A DNA stretch of 64,000 nt from Paramacrobiotus metropolitanus (GCF_019649055.1 NW_026570374.1:206546-270545); one strand, 5' to 3'. Shown: positions 36,701-49,363, counted from the stretch's first letter. The notes: generated from the sequence alone by a model not told the origin. Translations and numbers: made by a program.

Positions 36701-39700
36701 TACAGGGCAGCGCAGTGCCGCTGCGGATGGCCATGTGGATAGTGTTATCCGGCGGCGTTGCGTAACTGACCTCATTGACGGCGGGGAGCAGCGCCCGCGG
36801 TCTGTCCATTGCCGGCAGTGGTCAGGGCAGTCGAGATGCAAGCGCCAGTGGAGGATGCCGCGTTATGGCCGTTGCAGCCGGCCGAGATAGCCGGGCCGGT
36901 GTGCCGCCGCTGCCGGTTTAGATTGCGATACAGCCGTGCCATTCCTTTGCTCAAATTGCCAGTCTTTTCCCTATTGCTCAGGTAAGCTGTTTTTGCTAAC
37001 GCCGTAAGGGCCAATCAGCGTTAAACGTTCCAGCGTATTATATAAAGAATAACGTCAGAGATGGCGCACTTCCGCTCAACTGGGCCGGTGCTTTTTCTTA
37101 CTTATCGCCAGCTCGTGATTATCGTTATGAGAGGGTATCTTCGATGAGCAACAGAATATTATTATTATTATTATTATTCGCAGTATGGTTCAGCAGGAAA
37201 ACTTGACGTTCCGGCAAATCACAAAGTTGTATCGCGTTGAGGTCATCGTTCTTTGCTGCGCAGTATAGATAAACGGCTGAGCTGTTCCTGTGCCGCATCG
37301 ATTTCCTGTCGGCAGGAGTCGGTTGTTTGTCACACGGCGCCCCGCATCCAAACAACCGGCCTCGCCGGGCATGCCCGCCTGCTAATCTCCACAAAAGACT
37401 GCAGATTTATTTGCTATACTGCCATGTACAGATATATAATATATGTACTCGTATATACAGTACACCCGCTGCGATAGGTTTTCCTCGCAGATCGAACATA
37501 TATACGTGCACCCGCATAATGTGCTGTACATAAGTGCATATAGATATTATATATAATACATCTATGTATACATAGGCGTTATATTGAGCGCAGCGTGCAG
37601 TGTTTGAGGGAGATCAATGGATCATTATAATGATCCATCCGTCCATCATTCATTACACACATTCCACACAGATTCATTCCCCGCATCCAGGGATGTGCTG
37701 GGAGAATGCGCGGGATCCGTTGGCAGGCGGAAATAGCCGAGCAGGTGCCGATCGGTGCGTGGTGCACACGCGGCGGTCGGAGGCGGAAATCACTGGCGGC
37801 CTGGAGCGCTTGACCAGTGCTTCGTGCCGGCGTTGCTGTAATTAACTGACTAATTCCCTGCGTCTTTAGCAGGACATCTGCAACAGCAGCGAAATGTCCA
37901 AGTTGTATGAACAGCATACATTACTATAGCTATCGCAATCCCGTTAATCGCAAACCAAGAAGACCGGCATTGTGCTAGAAGAAGTTAATGGAAACGCGGA
38001 GGTAACTGTAGCCATCCCTGGCCAGCCTCGCAACTGACAGCTTGGGTGGTCCTCTTTGAGCACTTCCGGTTTCTGCGATTTTTTGCGCATGTAACGCATT
38101 CCCGGCAACATATGTATACTGGTACTGTACGCTGTACTCAGTCACCTTGACATGGAGAAATTTTGCCCGAGCAGCTGCTTCCGGTATGCGCAGCATTGTT
38201 CCCTTTCCGGTTGCCTCGTGATCCCGGCTCGCTTTCACGCGGGACCAGTTGGCAGAGCAGCTCCCAAAAAGGCTTAAATATTTGCTGGTTGAGAAGAATT
38301 TTCCTATCGGTCTTCCCGGCATTCGGCCGGAGCAGTGCTAGCAGTTTTAGGTGACATTTCGCTTCTTTGCCCGTTAAGCGACTACGTCAAGGCATTTGTT
38401 GCATTTCTCCTTTTTTATGGCTTTTTATGGCTATCTGCTTTGTGGGATGATGCTGTTTCTGTTCATAGTGCTCTCTTGCAACAGGCGAAAAACAGTGTGA
38501 ATTTAACATCCGACGCACACAAAAAATTAGCTTTTACGAGTACATTTGCGGTTTGGATAAAAAAAACGGTGAAGTGACCCTTTGTGAACCACTTGCAAAG
38601 ATGGTATAAGTAGAAATAAGTAGTCGGGTTAAAAATGCAGGCATGAAGCAGGAGCAGGGAAATGGCGGTTATTATGACGTCGGCACTTGGCCGTCAGCCG
38701 GACGAATGCTTTCTGCACTTGTGGCGGCTCGGCTGCGCGAAAATGCGCATGTATCGGAAATCTATTGCAAAATTGCCCAAAACATCCAACAGCTGAAGGT
38801 TTTCTTGGCGGTATGAAGCATTTAGCTAGGACCATCGAACAAGCAATGGAAGTGTAGATGTTAACGGTTGCGAATTAAGACTGAAGCGAGTCGTGGCCGG
38901 CGTTGGCCTTAATCGCGGGAGCGTACGTGCATGAAGAGGGCAGGGACGGCTGCCATGGAAGATGCCGGCAAGCGGGGAGCGCGGACAGGGCGCCGCGGGG
39001 GCCGGTTAGTTTAGAGCGGCGGCAGCAGCGTTGTGGCAGGGAATTAAATGGCTCACTTAGCCGCTGCCGGTTGCCGGTGGAACGATGGCAACTCGGCCGT
39101 CCCCGTCAGCGGCCAACCGACTTACTGGGGATCCGGAGAAATCCCCGTCGGGAATTCTGCCGCATCAGGGAGACGGTGCGACCTCTTCTATGCACACCGT
39201 TGTGCGCCGTTACAGTATATACCGACATGCGGTTGTACATTGTTGGAGAGGAAAGTGCAGTATGTGTCAAAAGCGGAACATGTGTCCTACGTTGTATATA
39301 ATATACATATATGTATATGGGCTCGTTGCTGCGAGAGCAGGCAAGGATGCAGGATGGCAGTGCTGCTTAATTGCCATCCGGCTCATCACCGCGCTCTCCG
39401 CGCGTCAACAGACGTCTTCGCGGAACTGTTGATCCAGCGGCGACGTAGACGGCGGTGTTTCTCCGCACTCACCCAGGCACACCTACGACTTCGCTCGCTG
39501 ATTAAATGGACAAGAAATCTAATCAGTTTAATCAAGCTCGCTGGGCATGCGCAGCGCGCACTCTGCTCAGCAGTCAGCCGTTCAGTCTGGTTATGTTTAT
39601 AAAGCAACGTATCATGAGCTAAACAACAACAAGGCAGTGGACGCTTCCTGGACGCTTTTCATGACAAGAAAGACGGCAGACCAGAAAGGTCAGCGCCACC

Positions 39701-39968
39701 CCGAACGGCGTGACGAGTACGGCGAGTAGGTCGGAGAATAATGCTGGCAGAGTAGCGTACAAGAGCGAGGGAGGGATTCCGGGGAAATTACAAGAGGAGC
39801 CGGCGAAGGAGCCGGTCCCTGTTTATACGTGGTCTAGCTGGAAGGGTTTCGGGGCGCTGCAGCAACTACTCTGTATACGTGCAGCGGTATATGTAGCCGT
39901 ATTTGTCCTAGCCTCCTGGGGCAGCATCGAGGCAGCAGAGAGTAGCTGAAGATACTGTTTTTTTGCAG
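30770..39968. other. Gene-free block rich in GCCGGC, TATATA and ATTAGC-type words
   Basis: Nine kilobases with no supported exon. Many open frames exist on both strands, but none has splice support, domains or consistent composition; they follow from a stop-poor base composition. GCCGGC recurs dozens of times between about 31.0 and 37.4 kb, mixed with TATATA runs and TAAT/ATTA words. A short TTA/ATT microsatellite lies at 37157-37181. The block is upstream of, or may be the first intron of, the Cys-loop receptor gene. It may hold a candidate receptor exon 1 at 38152-38183. Confidence 0.5.
38152..38183 (+). other. Candidate first coding exon of the Cys-loop receptor
   Basis: ATG plus ten codons (MEKFCPSSCF), then CG/GTATGC. 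The two leftover bases complete the codon opened at 39969, giving a basic residue directly before the hydrophobic ILILLL core. The result is a plausible signal peptide. The match of phase could be chance, since short ATG-to-GT segments are common. Confidence 0.22.
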
Positions 39969-42900
39969 CATCCTGATCCTGCTCCTGGCCGGCACGGGCG
40001 GCGTGGCGGCGGGCGTGGGCGACAAGAAGAACCTGCTGGACGAGCTCCTGGAGACCTACGACCTCGACAAGTGGCCCACCTTCCAAGAGGGCGAGATGGA
40101 AGCCGGTGCGTATGCCAGCTATATATAACTATTCACCGCTCTTCCACTGCATGTGGGCAAAAATATATATATTGTACAGTTAGCCAAATCAATGAAAATA
40201 AATGCATAAGCGAATACTGCTTGCAAATTGAGCGCCAACCTTGGCGATTCAACCGGGCGACGGGCATCGTGGCCTATAATCTCTATATATTAATAAAACA
40301 AGCCTTAGCAAATTCCAGACAAAGATCCCTTTTCTGAGCGACACCCTAAAGCAAACTTAGGTGTCCATATGTCATTCAATAGCGCCAGTCTTGCAGATGG
40401 CGCGACAAGAATCAATTTTTGAAAAAAGTCTGAAGTTTAAAAGAAGAGTTTAAGAAAACCTAACATAGAAAGTTAATGGGAAAAGTGAAGAACCCACCAC
40501 TGCAAAACCGACCACCCCATCACTGTCTTGAGTCGACAGCCAAAACGCTGTCCTTCCAGCTCCGCTTTTCTGGGTGGAACTCTTATGATTGTGTAATGAC
40601 ATGTATCATCCTAAAGCCGTAGTTTATACATTTTTTACCAGAATTTTTTTGGAAAGACGGTAAGAGCTGAATAAGTTATGACCAGGCAAAGAAGCTTGAA
40701 TCCGCGAGTATGGGACAACTCAAAACCCCAGTTTTTCAAGTAGCTGTCCTCCGCAGTGGTTTGATCAATTTTAAAGTAGCGCTTCCAAGGGCGGGTGCAG
40801 TTGCCTTTTTAAAACTGCACGTTTGGTGTTTTGACAGTAACCTTTTTCAGAATAATTGTGGAACCGCTTATGCAGTAGCGGATTAGCGGTCAAATTTTAT
40901 GGCTGTATTAGGATGTGGTGCGAATCATGGTAGAATGCTTCGTTATCTACCACGCCATTTTTGTTGAACGCGAGCAGTGTTTCAGTTGTGACAGAAGGCG
41001 GAGCCGCAGGCGACGCCAAGCTGCGGCGCGAGCGGAGCTCGCGGGGCAGCAATACAGACAAGTACTGTATAAGCGAGACATTGCGATCTCCCTAACACGA
41101 AAACAGTTTCCGCCTTTCCCGTGTGAAATGAGAAAACGTGAATTGAGGCAAATGAAAATAATGAGCTGGATTTTAAAGTGATTCTGCTATTTCAGCAAGT
41201 TCATTGTCGTGTATAAAGGATAATACATTAAAAACAAAATAAACATTGGAGAATATAATATTCTGATTTCTAAGCGGAGATAAGGGCAGTAGCGGTAGGC
41301 AAATCAGTACTGTTGTGATCGAAATCATCGGATAGATTAAAAAAGCGCATAATGATGGAATGAATTACTTGATAAGTGCGGTTACTGCGGTAGACCAGAA
41401 TTCTAATAACAATGGGTAATTTTTAGCAGTTGAACGGAATTTGTTTGATGCCTGCTGAGGGAAAAAATTCGAGGGAAGTTTTATGAAACAGTAGATGTAT
41501 AAACGGCAAGTTTTGAGGTTTATTACGGGTATGTGTGCAGCGCACCCGGTGCATTGCACCGAACGTGAAAATGTTAACACAAAATGATCAAGATAAAATG
41601 ATCGGTAAAACAGTGAATCCAGCTATACGACTACGAGTGCTGCAGCACCTCATTTTAAATTGCATGTGCACTTTTATTTTGTTAATTTATAAGTATGAAT
41701 GAATTCAGTGAAACGTAGGATGTATTTGAATTTTACAACGTATTTAAAGTATGTTTTTTTAAACTCATGAATAACGGTCAGCTTCTATATATATTTCTTG
41801 CATTTTATCAATCGCTGATTTATTCCGCGCAGTTTGCGCGGGGTCTACTAGTCATTATAAATTATTAAAAACAATCATCTGTGTAATATATATATACTGT
41901 AGCAATCATTTTGCATGTTTTTTCCATGTTCAACAAGTAATCTTTGTGTTGTATTCTGTAAATCAGCGCAGGCACATTTGTCGTGTTGCCGAAGTAAGAG
42001 AAATTATTTTACTTATGACTGTATAACGCTAAGCAGATTTCCTTTCGACGTGTCGAGTTTTTGTTAGAAATCGTTCCGGTGAGGACTGTCAGAGTTGTAT
42101 GGTATTTGGTTTGCAGAGCGACCGGAACCGACCAAAGTGACCATTTCCATCGACATCATGTTCATCAGCTCCATCGACGTCCAGGCCATGGTAAGGGAGC
42201 ACGTTAACGAGCCGGTTCCAACGCTGCTTTTTACGAGTACTGCTGCAATGTTCGTACGTATCTCTATATACTACCGTAGATTGGTGCAACTGAAAAAAGG
42301 TTGTGTTGACTCGGACAGATCGTAGACTGTTCTGATACAATCGGCCTCTAACTGGTAAGTTAAGAGCAGCGCTGTTTGCCGAAATCGGCAGTTGGACACT
42401 GGGATAGTGTGCCGGGCCAACACAATCCAAATAGACAAATAATAATTTGACAAAAAATCTGCCAGCACATAGTGAGAAGGACAAACAAGAGGCTCGTGAG
42501 TTGTGCAAGGACTGTCGGCTAAGCGGGACAGCGTCAAGGGTTGGAGGGGAGGGAGATTGCGGAAATGGGCAGATAGGCAGCTGGCCGCAGTGCAGATGAC
42601 ACAGGGATCGATTGGCGTGTTTGTCTTTGACTGTGGCGTTGGGGAGGGGAACCGGCAAGCGGAGAGCGTGGTGGTGTGTTTTTTGTCTTGTGGTGGAAAT
42701 TTAATTAAGACCCTTACTGGCGTGATTGCGGCGCAAGTGGGTACTGTGTGTTCTGCTCTTAATCTATTAATTCCCCGTTTTTTCCTTCGCGCACGCGCCA
42801 CACAGGACTTGACCATCGATTTCTACCTCAACCAGCGCTGGCGCGACGCCCGGCTGGCCTACTCCGAGTCGCGCTCCAAACGCAAGATCGTCCTGCGCAC

Positions 42901-45900
42901 CGTCGAGCAAATCAAGCGTGAGTACCGGCGACACAATCAATGCAGTCAATATTAATGTGCTCAACGAGTGTTGTTCTTTGCTGCGCAGGAGTGTGGACAC
43001 CCGGTAAGAGCTGACTGCTAGCTGACCTGAGGGATCCGCGTCTCGGTGCGGTCGGCACGGCGGCGTTGTGTAGGCTGCCGACAGTTCAGTTCGTCGTCTG
43101 TTCGCAGTGGTTGAATATTTATCTAGTCTACGCCGACACATATATAAACATGGATGTTTGTCTTTAATTTATGCGCATGCGAGCCGGATGTGACCGTGAC
43201 CTTTGCTCTTGCAGACACCTACATGGTCAACGCCAAATCAGGTGGGCAGCGCACGTGCAGCATCGATTAACGATTTAACACCGCTTCTCTGACGCATGTC
43301 GAAAAGGTCTTGCTTGTGCTTTGCAGCCAACTTCCATGACGTCACAACTCCCAATAGGTGAGACATGACCTTTAGTACATCCAGTTACTAAAAGACCACT
43401 ATTACAAAATATTTGCATTTACAGTATTATTAGGCTTTATTTATATGTATAATGTGTCATTCTTGACGGCGCAAAATATTTTTTTATTTGCGTATTTCTT
43501 TTCATTCTAGGTTGTGTGTATATTGTTTTTTACAAAATTGTTAAAATTATAGTTACAGGCGTGAATAATATGGTAACAGCTAGTACCGCCCAGTTGCGTG
43601 CGCTTTTGCACGTTTACGTACAGTTGCGTGAATTTTAATTGCATCAAGATTTATTCTGTCGAACGTTGCAGGTTGGTGTACATAGGTAAGGGAAAGTGCT
43701 GCCTGCCAACGGGAAGAAGAATAATGCACAACGCAGATGCATGAGTGTTAATTTGCAGACCATAACGGGGACGTCATGTACAGTGCCAGGTAACTGCCAG
43801 CTCACAGCTATCGACGGAAATCTCTTTTCCGGTGTAGAAATTGCATCGCACGGGAAAGACGTAACGCAACTTGTTGTCGCTGGTTCGTACAGGATAACGG
43901 CCAAGCTGGCGTGCGAAATGCACTTCGCCATGTACCCGGTGGATACGCAAGTGTGCACGCTGCACCTGGCTTCCTGTAAGGCTGCATGTACTCGTATATG
44001 TAAACCGGCATCTACTCGAGTAGCAATTTCCGGGTAATATAACACGAGAGGCCCGTCATTGTGCCTGTGCAGATGCCTATCCCATGATCTACCTGGAGTA
44101 TCACTGGCGCGAGAACGGCTCCGTGGAGTACACCGGCACCACGGATCTCAACCAGTTCACGCTGGCCAACAAGTACACCGACAACAAGCCCGACAAGTAT
44201 CCCGACGGTCAGTGGTGCAGCCAGCCGCCCCCGGGCGCCAGTAGGCAGAGTAATCAGTGTGCCCTCGACAGGTCTCTACCCGGCGCTGCAAGTCAAGTTC
44301 CGCTTCCAGCGCAACTTCGGCCACCACCTCATCCAGACCTACCTGCCCACCGTCCTCATCGTCACCATCTCCTGGGTCAGCTTCTTCCTGGAGGCCGGCG
44401 CCGTGCCCGCCCGCGTCTCCCTCGGCATCACCACCTTCCTCACCATGATCACGCTCAACAGCGGCGCCAAAGTCGGCCTCCCGCCCGTCTCCTACGTCAA
44501 GGTAGCCTTCCATACAAGTAGTATATGTATAATTATGCAGTATGTATAATATGTATGCATAAGCGTATGTATTTATGTGTATATAATTATGTATATTTAT
44601 ATATCATATTATATATACAGATATGTGTGTGTATGCATAGTTATATGTACAAGTACTGACGATTATGTACATACATTATTCAACGTTAAAATGTGAATCA
44701 TTTTTCGTAGTATTCTGCGTATGCACTTTTTATTGTATTGATCGCTTTTGCCCAATAAAGGGAATTCAACATATATTATGTATATGTATATATAAATATG
44801 TATACTATATGTATATATAAGAGTATGTATGTACATGTACATGTATATATTCTATATATGCATATGTGTATGCATACAGTATATGCAGCCGTTTGTCTTT
44901 ACAACAGGCCATCGACATCTGGATGCTGGCCTGCACCTTCTTCGTCTTCTCCACGCTGTGGCACTTTGTCCTCGTGTGCGTCATGTCGCGCCGGCCCATG
45001 CCGCACTCCCGCGAGCGCACCGTCGGCCTCACTTCCGGCTCGGCGTCGGCCTCCTTCTGCGCCGGCCACACGGCCGTCGGGCAGTCGCTGCAGCTCTCCA
45101 GTCCTCACGCCCACCTCCCCAACGCCCGCTCGGCCTCTACCGTGGGCAGCAGTCTGCCGGCGGCCCACGCCAACCTCCTGCAGCGCCGCAACAAGTCGGC
45201 ACTCTACCAGAACATGTCGCCGCTGTCCTTCGGCCAGAAGTCGGTGACACAGTACAGTTGCAGCAACAATAAGGCAGCTGTTACCTCACCGGAAACCACG
45301 GCTACCGGCACGTACACGCAGACCGAGCTCGACCAGGGCCGCAACACCTACTCCAGCGCTCCCGAGATGGGCGAGCTGGATTATATAAAGGAGCGCTCGG
45401 ACTCCAACTTCTCCAACGAACCCATATGGGTCCTGGTAACGTTTCTTTTTCGATTCGCTGTATTCATTTTATTGATAAATAAGGTTATCAAATTTATATA
45501 TACTCGTAGTTATATATAGCTATATGACATACATATATAGCTATATAAAAGTTCTAGGTTTAAGACTATGTGTGCACACTGGCTGATTGCAGAGGGCGGA
45601 GCTGATGGCCGCGAAGGCCGCCGCCGCCGCGGAACGCTCCGCCGCCGAGCGCGGCGGCCACTTCCAGCGCGAGTCGGCGGCGGACGTGGGCGTGTCGGAC
45701 GAGCAGCTGTCGCCGCTGGAGCACTCGCCGGTGGTCAGCGGCGTGCTGCCGCGGCGCAAGAAGTTCTGCAGTCCCTGCAGCTGCCGGTGCGCCTGCTTCG
45801 TGGCGCCCAGCAATGCCAAGGACCGCGCCAAGCGCATCGACGTGTACGCGCGCTGGCTGTACCCGCTGGTCTTCCTGCTCTTCAACATCATCTACTGGGG

Positions 45901-45982
45901 CTACTACCTCAACCTCAATCCCGTGCCGGAGGCGGCCGACGGCGATGCCGGCGGCGGTGCGCCGACCGAGCCGGAGCAGTAG
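39969..45982 (+). CDS. Cys-loop ligand-gated ion channel subunit, anion-selective type (5' end incomplete)
   Basis: Thirteen exons: 39969-40105, 42117-42190, 42806-42917, 42989-43003, 43215-43241, 43327-43357, 43672-43685, 43759-43789, 43893-43975, 44073-44207, 44272-44501, 44908-45435 and 45593-45982. All phases close to give about 602 residues plus a missing first exon. The first visible codons (ILILLLAGTGG) look like a signal-peptide core. Seen: the WRDARLAY loop, RLVYIDHNGDVMYSARITA, the Cys-loop CEMHFAMYPVDTQVC (13 residues between cysteines), four membrane helices, and M2 with AVPARVSLGITTFLTM. PARV is the signature of GABA/glycine/histamine/pH-gated chloride-type channels. M4 is preceded by RAKRIDVYARWLYP. 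The M3-M4 loop is long and serine-rich. There is no second cysteine pair in loop C, which argues against a classical glycine-receptor relative. The ligand cannot be called. Confidence 0.9.
44510..44890. repeat. TATG/TATA-rich microsatellite-like intron
   Basis: The intron between the M1-M2 exon and the M3 exon of the receptor consists mostly of TATG, TATA and ATGTATA words with no single pure unit. Confidence 0.6.
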
Positions 45983-46133
45983 CCTCCAAAGGTCACGCTG
46001 TAGCACGCACTACTGGTTTTTTGTATTACGACAAACGCATGTGATTGACGGAGGCGTCTGGGCGGTTAGTAGTATTACTGTACTAACTACCGGTGCAGAA
46101 TTTATTACATTCAAGAATTTCTGTCTGCAAGAT

Positions 46134-46139
46134 AATAAA
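46134..46139 (+). terminator. Candidate polyadenylation signal of the receptor gene
   Basis: AATAAA about 150 bp after the receptor stop codon. Confidence 0.5.
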
Positions 46140-46703
46140 ACTTTATACGTGTGTATTACTAACACTGGAAAACAGGGCCACACAAAAAACATCCGCTAAA
46201 CTTCACTATCTTACTTGCACAATAACGTAATAAATAAAAATTAAAGAATTGCGACATGATCATGAATCGTAACCGTTCGCGAAGAGTGCAATTGTGCACC
46301 GTCGTACTAGTAATGCTGGCCTACCGTAGATGTAGAAAGTTACGTAATTGTTAGTATAATAATAATAATTAATATTAATTGCTTTAATTATTAAAGCGAT
46401 TGTAACCGTTGTAATAACAGCAACAGGGAGAGTAAACAAGAATTAACAGCAGACATGATGAGAGTAAGCACATGTTTCGTAGAAAATGCGATAGATTTTA
46501 AGCAAATAAATCAGCACTCATAATTTTGCAACCCTGTTGCTTCTCGTTATCGGCCATTACTCGCATCGGACAACACTTGCTTTCTGTCTGCATTTCGTTA
46601 CAATAACGGTTGGCAATAAATACCAGCAAACGAACAACCAGTAGCACAATACTGTACACAAATTTCCCTTTGATGAAATCAATAAATCCCATTATCAAGT
46701 CAG

Positions 46704-47480
46704 TCATTTTCTCATTATTAAATCAGTAAAATGACTAGCAAGCTGAAGCCGGGATGAGGTGGCTCTGCTGATGGCCTTGTGGCGTTTCTTCGCCTGCTTG
46801 GCCTCCTTGCGCTGGTCCAGATTCTTCTGGAGCTTGTCCTGCCGCTCCTCTCCTGCAGTCCTGCTCCTTGTGCACGTGCCCCGTCCGCTTCATCCATTTG
46901 CGCTCCAAGCGTTTCATGCCCTTCTTCTGCTCCTCCAGCTCTCGTCGCAGCTTGTCCGGGTCCTTCTTCAGCTCGACCTGCGCCTTCAGCGGCGCCTCCA
47001 GCCAGGCCTTCTTCTGCCGCCGCCCTTTAACCTTTTTCCTCGTCTTCTTCGTGCATATTACAACAAAAACATAATAAATCCAGTGAAAATAAGTCAATAA
47101 ATAATGCAGGCGCGGACCTCCGCTAGCGGCAGTTTGCGTTTGTCGGCCTCGGCCTTGTTGAGGAGGAGGTGCGTCAGCGTCTTGCGCTAGGCCTGCTTGC
47201 GATGGACGGCGTCGGCGTCCGTCGGGAAGGAGTCAAAGCGGCTGCAGATCGTGCGGCCCTCCTCGCTGACCATGCTGGAGGAGCGCTGCGAGATGGGCGT
47301 GGCCGTGACCGGCTGCGAATGCCAGGAACAGGATCCCTCGCCGACCGCTGTCTCCTTCTGGTTCTGGCGCTTCTTTTCGCGCGTCTTCTTCGTCAGTTTG
47401 CGCAGTTTCCCGCGCACCACGTGGCGCCTCGTGCGATTCCTCGGGACTCAGCAGGGCCTTGCGCTTCGCTGAAACCACTC
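46704..47480 (-). pseudogene. SURF6: Decayed SURF6/Rrp14 ribosome-biogenesis gene
   Basis: The minus strand encodes, in broken frames, the C-terminal half of a SURF6-type nucleolar protein. In order: SAKRKALLSPEESHEAP, then VVRGKLRKLTKKTREKK and SEEGRTICSRFDSFP, then RKTLTHLLLNKAEADKRK, then LRRELEEQKKGMKRLERKW and ERQDKLQKNLDQRKEAK. The family equivalents are the EGKMVFSKFDF motif, the LLxKAEG block, and the basic RQxKRQENLxKRK helix. Three lesions are visible: a one-base frame shift after HEAP (about 47419-47427), a TAG after HRKQA (47188-47190), and another shift just before ERQDKL (about 46850-46865). An AT-rich intron-like gap is kept, so this is not a processed copy. A basic-acidic frame at 48060-48210 (KKAKKNVSNIKKKEVADM) may be its N-terminal remnant. 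Sequencing or assembly error is the alternative. Confidence 0.68.
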
Positions 47481-48050
47481 GCCAATCAATTTATTAATAA
47501 ATAATTTAATGAAAATTCGGTTGTATTTTTTGACGTTAACTGGTTGACAGGCGTTGTTGCGGGCTACCTGGAAATCGACGACTGGAAACGATTTCAAGAG
47601 TTTGTCACAAAATTGCCAACATTTAATTCAGTCAAAAGACCTAAATTCATTCCAAGCGTAATCATAATCGCAAGACGAATTAATCTGAACATAAAAATAA
47701 ATATGAAAGAGTCGAAGATAATAATTTAAATTTAATTTAAATTTAAAAATAAATGTGAAAACAAACAATATGGTAAATTCAACAATAAATACGACGGCAA
47801 TTCTTCAAATGAAAAAACCGATTATTTAGTAAAGAAATTAACTGTAAAAATTAACTAGAAAACAGGAAAGTGGCGAACAGTTAAGATTAGAGTCGCGTGT
47901 TGCATCGAACTCACCGCAGTAATTCTGGAAAAGCGGATTGGCTAGGGCGGGGGAAAGACTTTCGTCGGCCATGACGCGTCAGCGCGGCAAACGGTTGACC
48001 AACGGCATGCAGGCGGAGAAGGCGCTCTCGCTGCGCTCCATCAGCTGCTG

Positions 48051-48410
48051 TTAACGCTGGAACTGGAAGGGTTCTTGACGCGGGGACTCGCGCCTTTCCT
48101 CAGAGACCCCGCCGGCTCCGCTTCGTTCTCCATCTCCACCACCACCGGCGGCATGTCGGCAACTTCCTTTTTCTTGATATTTGACACATTTTTCTTGGCT
48201 TTCTTGTGGTTCTACGCCGACACGGGCGTTGTTCTGCTCAGCGCTGTCGCGGCTCTTTCCGATTTGGCCATATTTTTGCGATTTTCCGTTAACTCTCAAA
48301 CCACTGCAGCTGTTTTCACCAAGGCCATAACCAGAATTCTCTTCTACGGGATTAGCGGATATTTCGGTAATGTTGGTGAAATTTTCGATACAACAATTTT
48401 TACTAATCAT
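48051..48410 (-). other. Possible 5' remnant of the SURF6-like gene
   Basis: A minus-strand open frame of 119 codons overlaps, in the next frame, a Lys-rich stretch with KKAKKNVSNIKKKEVADM that ends at about 48045. The Lys/Glu-rich style fits the low-complexity N-terminal half of SURF6 proteins, but no specific motif supports the link. No other function is suggested. Confidence 0.25.
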
Positions 48411-49363
48411 TCAACTTTAGTTGAACTTTTTAAATAGAATAAAACCAAAATAAAATTAAAAATCGGATGAAATGGAAAAAATGCATCCGGGAAGAAGCCA
48501 AGATACGGTGTTGGACGGTAGGGGCGGTGTAGCGAGGCGAACCTTCTTATGCGTTACGAAACGATATTTCCACTTTCCAGTATGAGAAGCGTGAATTTAT
48601 TAGCATCCCGCTTGATATTTCTCTATTAAAGCGTGAAATTCACATTAAATACCAATTGCTTAGCTTGAGGATTTCTGCCATGCATGAAACGTTTAATAGC
48701 ACAACGCTCTCTCGCAACAAGTAAGAAAACGATGTGGATCCGCATTCCGCACCAGCAGCGCCAGGCGTGCATCGTTGTCGGTGACCACTGACCAAAATTT
48801 GCGATGTGACTGCGCCAGTCAAACAGACAGCTGACTCGCTTGCAGATTGCAGTTATCGTTGGCAGAGCACGCTGCACTTGTGTTGATTCTGATTTAGGAC
48901 TCGTTATCAGGAATGTTTGTGCGCCGAGCGATTTAATTAGGATTATTTGCGTTCTACATTTATCGGGGAGCGTGTTGCGTTGTTGGTGGATCGAAAGACG
49001 AAGCAGCGCGGAATCCAGGCTGTTGAAATTGCGTTCAGTGCTGGCTGTGGATAGAAAAGGTTCGAAAATTCAGCAGTTATTGCGTTCTCCTTATCGTGCA
49101 CTGTTTCTTGATTGTGTGTTTGCAGTTGCAGTTTTACCATTTTAAGAACTTGTTCGTCCTTGCAGTGTTGCAGCGTTGCTGTCCCTTTTCTAACGATCCT
49201 AATGATCAGTGTTATCACACTGCAGTCGAAACAGCCAAGCAGGTAGGGCGAAAACTACCCGTGCTGTATGCGGAATGATTGTGTTGTAGATTTGTGAAGT
49301 ACCTAATACCTTCTACGGCTTTATTGCGCTTTGGCAGGTTTCCTTGCAACTCCGTCCCGAGCC
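48411..49363. other. Upstream region of the first F-box gene
   Basis: I see no supported coding exon. A splice acceptor (TTGGCAG at 49331-49337) lies just before the start codon, so a non-coding 5' exon may be present in this interval. Confidence 0.4.

Noticed and set aside
37157-37181. TTA/ATT microsatellite
   Set aside because: An ordinary short simple repeat with no further significance seen.
39048-39602. A 184-codon plus-strand open frame upstream of the receptor
   Set aside because: Its composition resembles the surrounding non-coding block and it cannot join the receptor in phase.
47544-47729. A 61-codon plus-strand frame beside the SURF6 remnant
   Set aside because: It lies in AT-rich sequence, runs into a Lys/Ile-rich low-complexity end, and has no support as a gene.
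48840-49145. A 101-codon frame upstream of F-box gene 1
   Set aside because: No match and no splice link. It is more likely 5' non-coding sequence.
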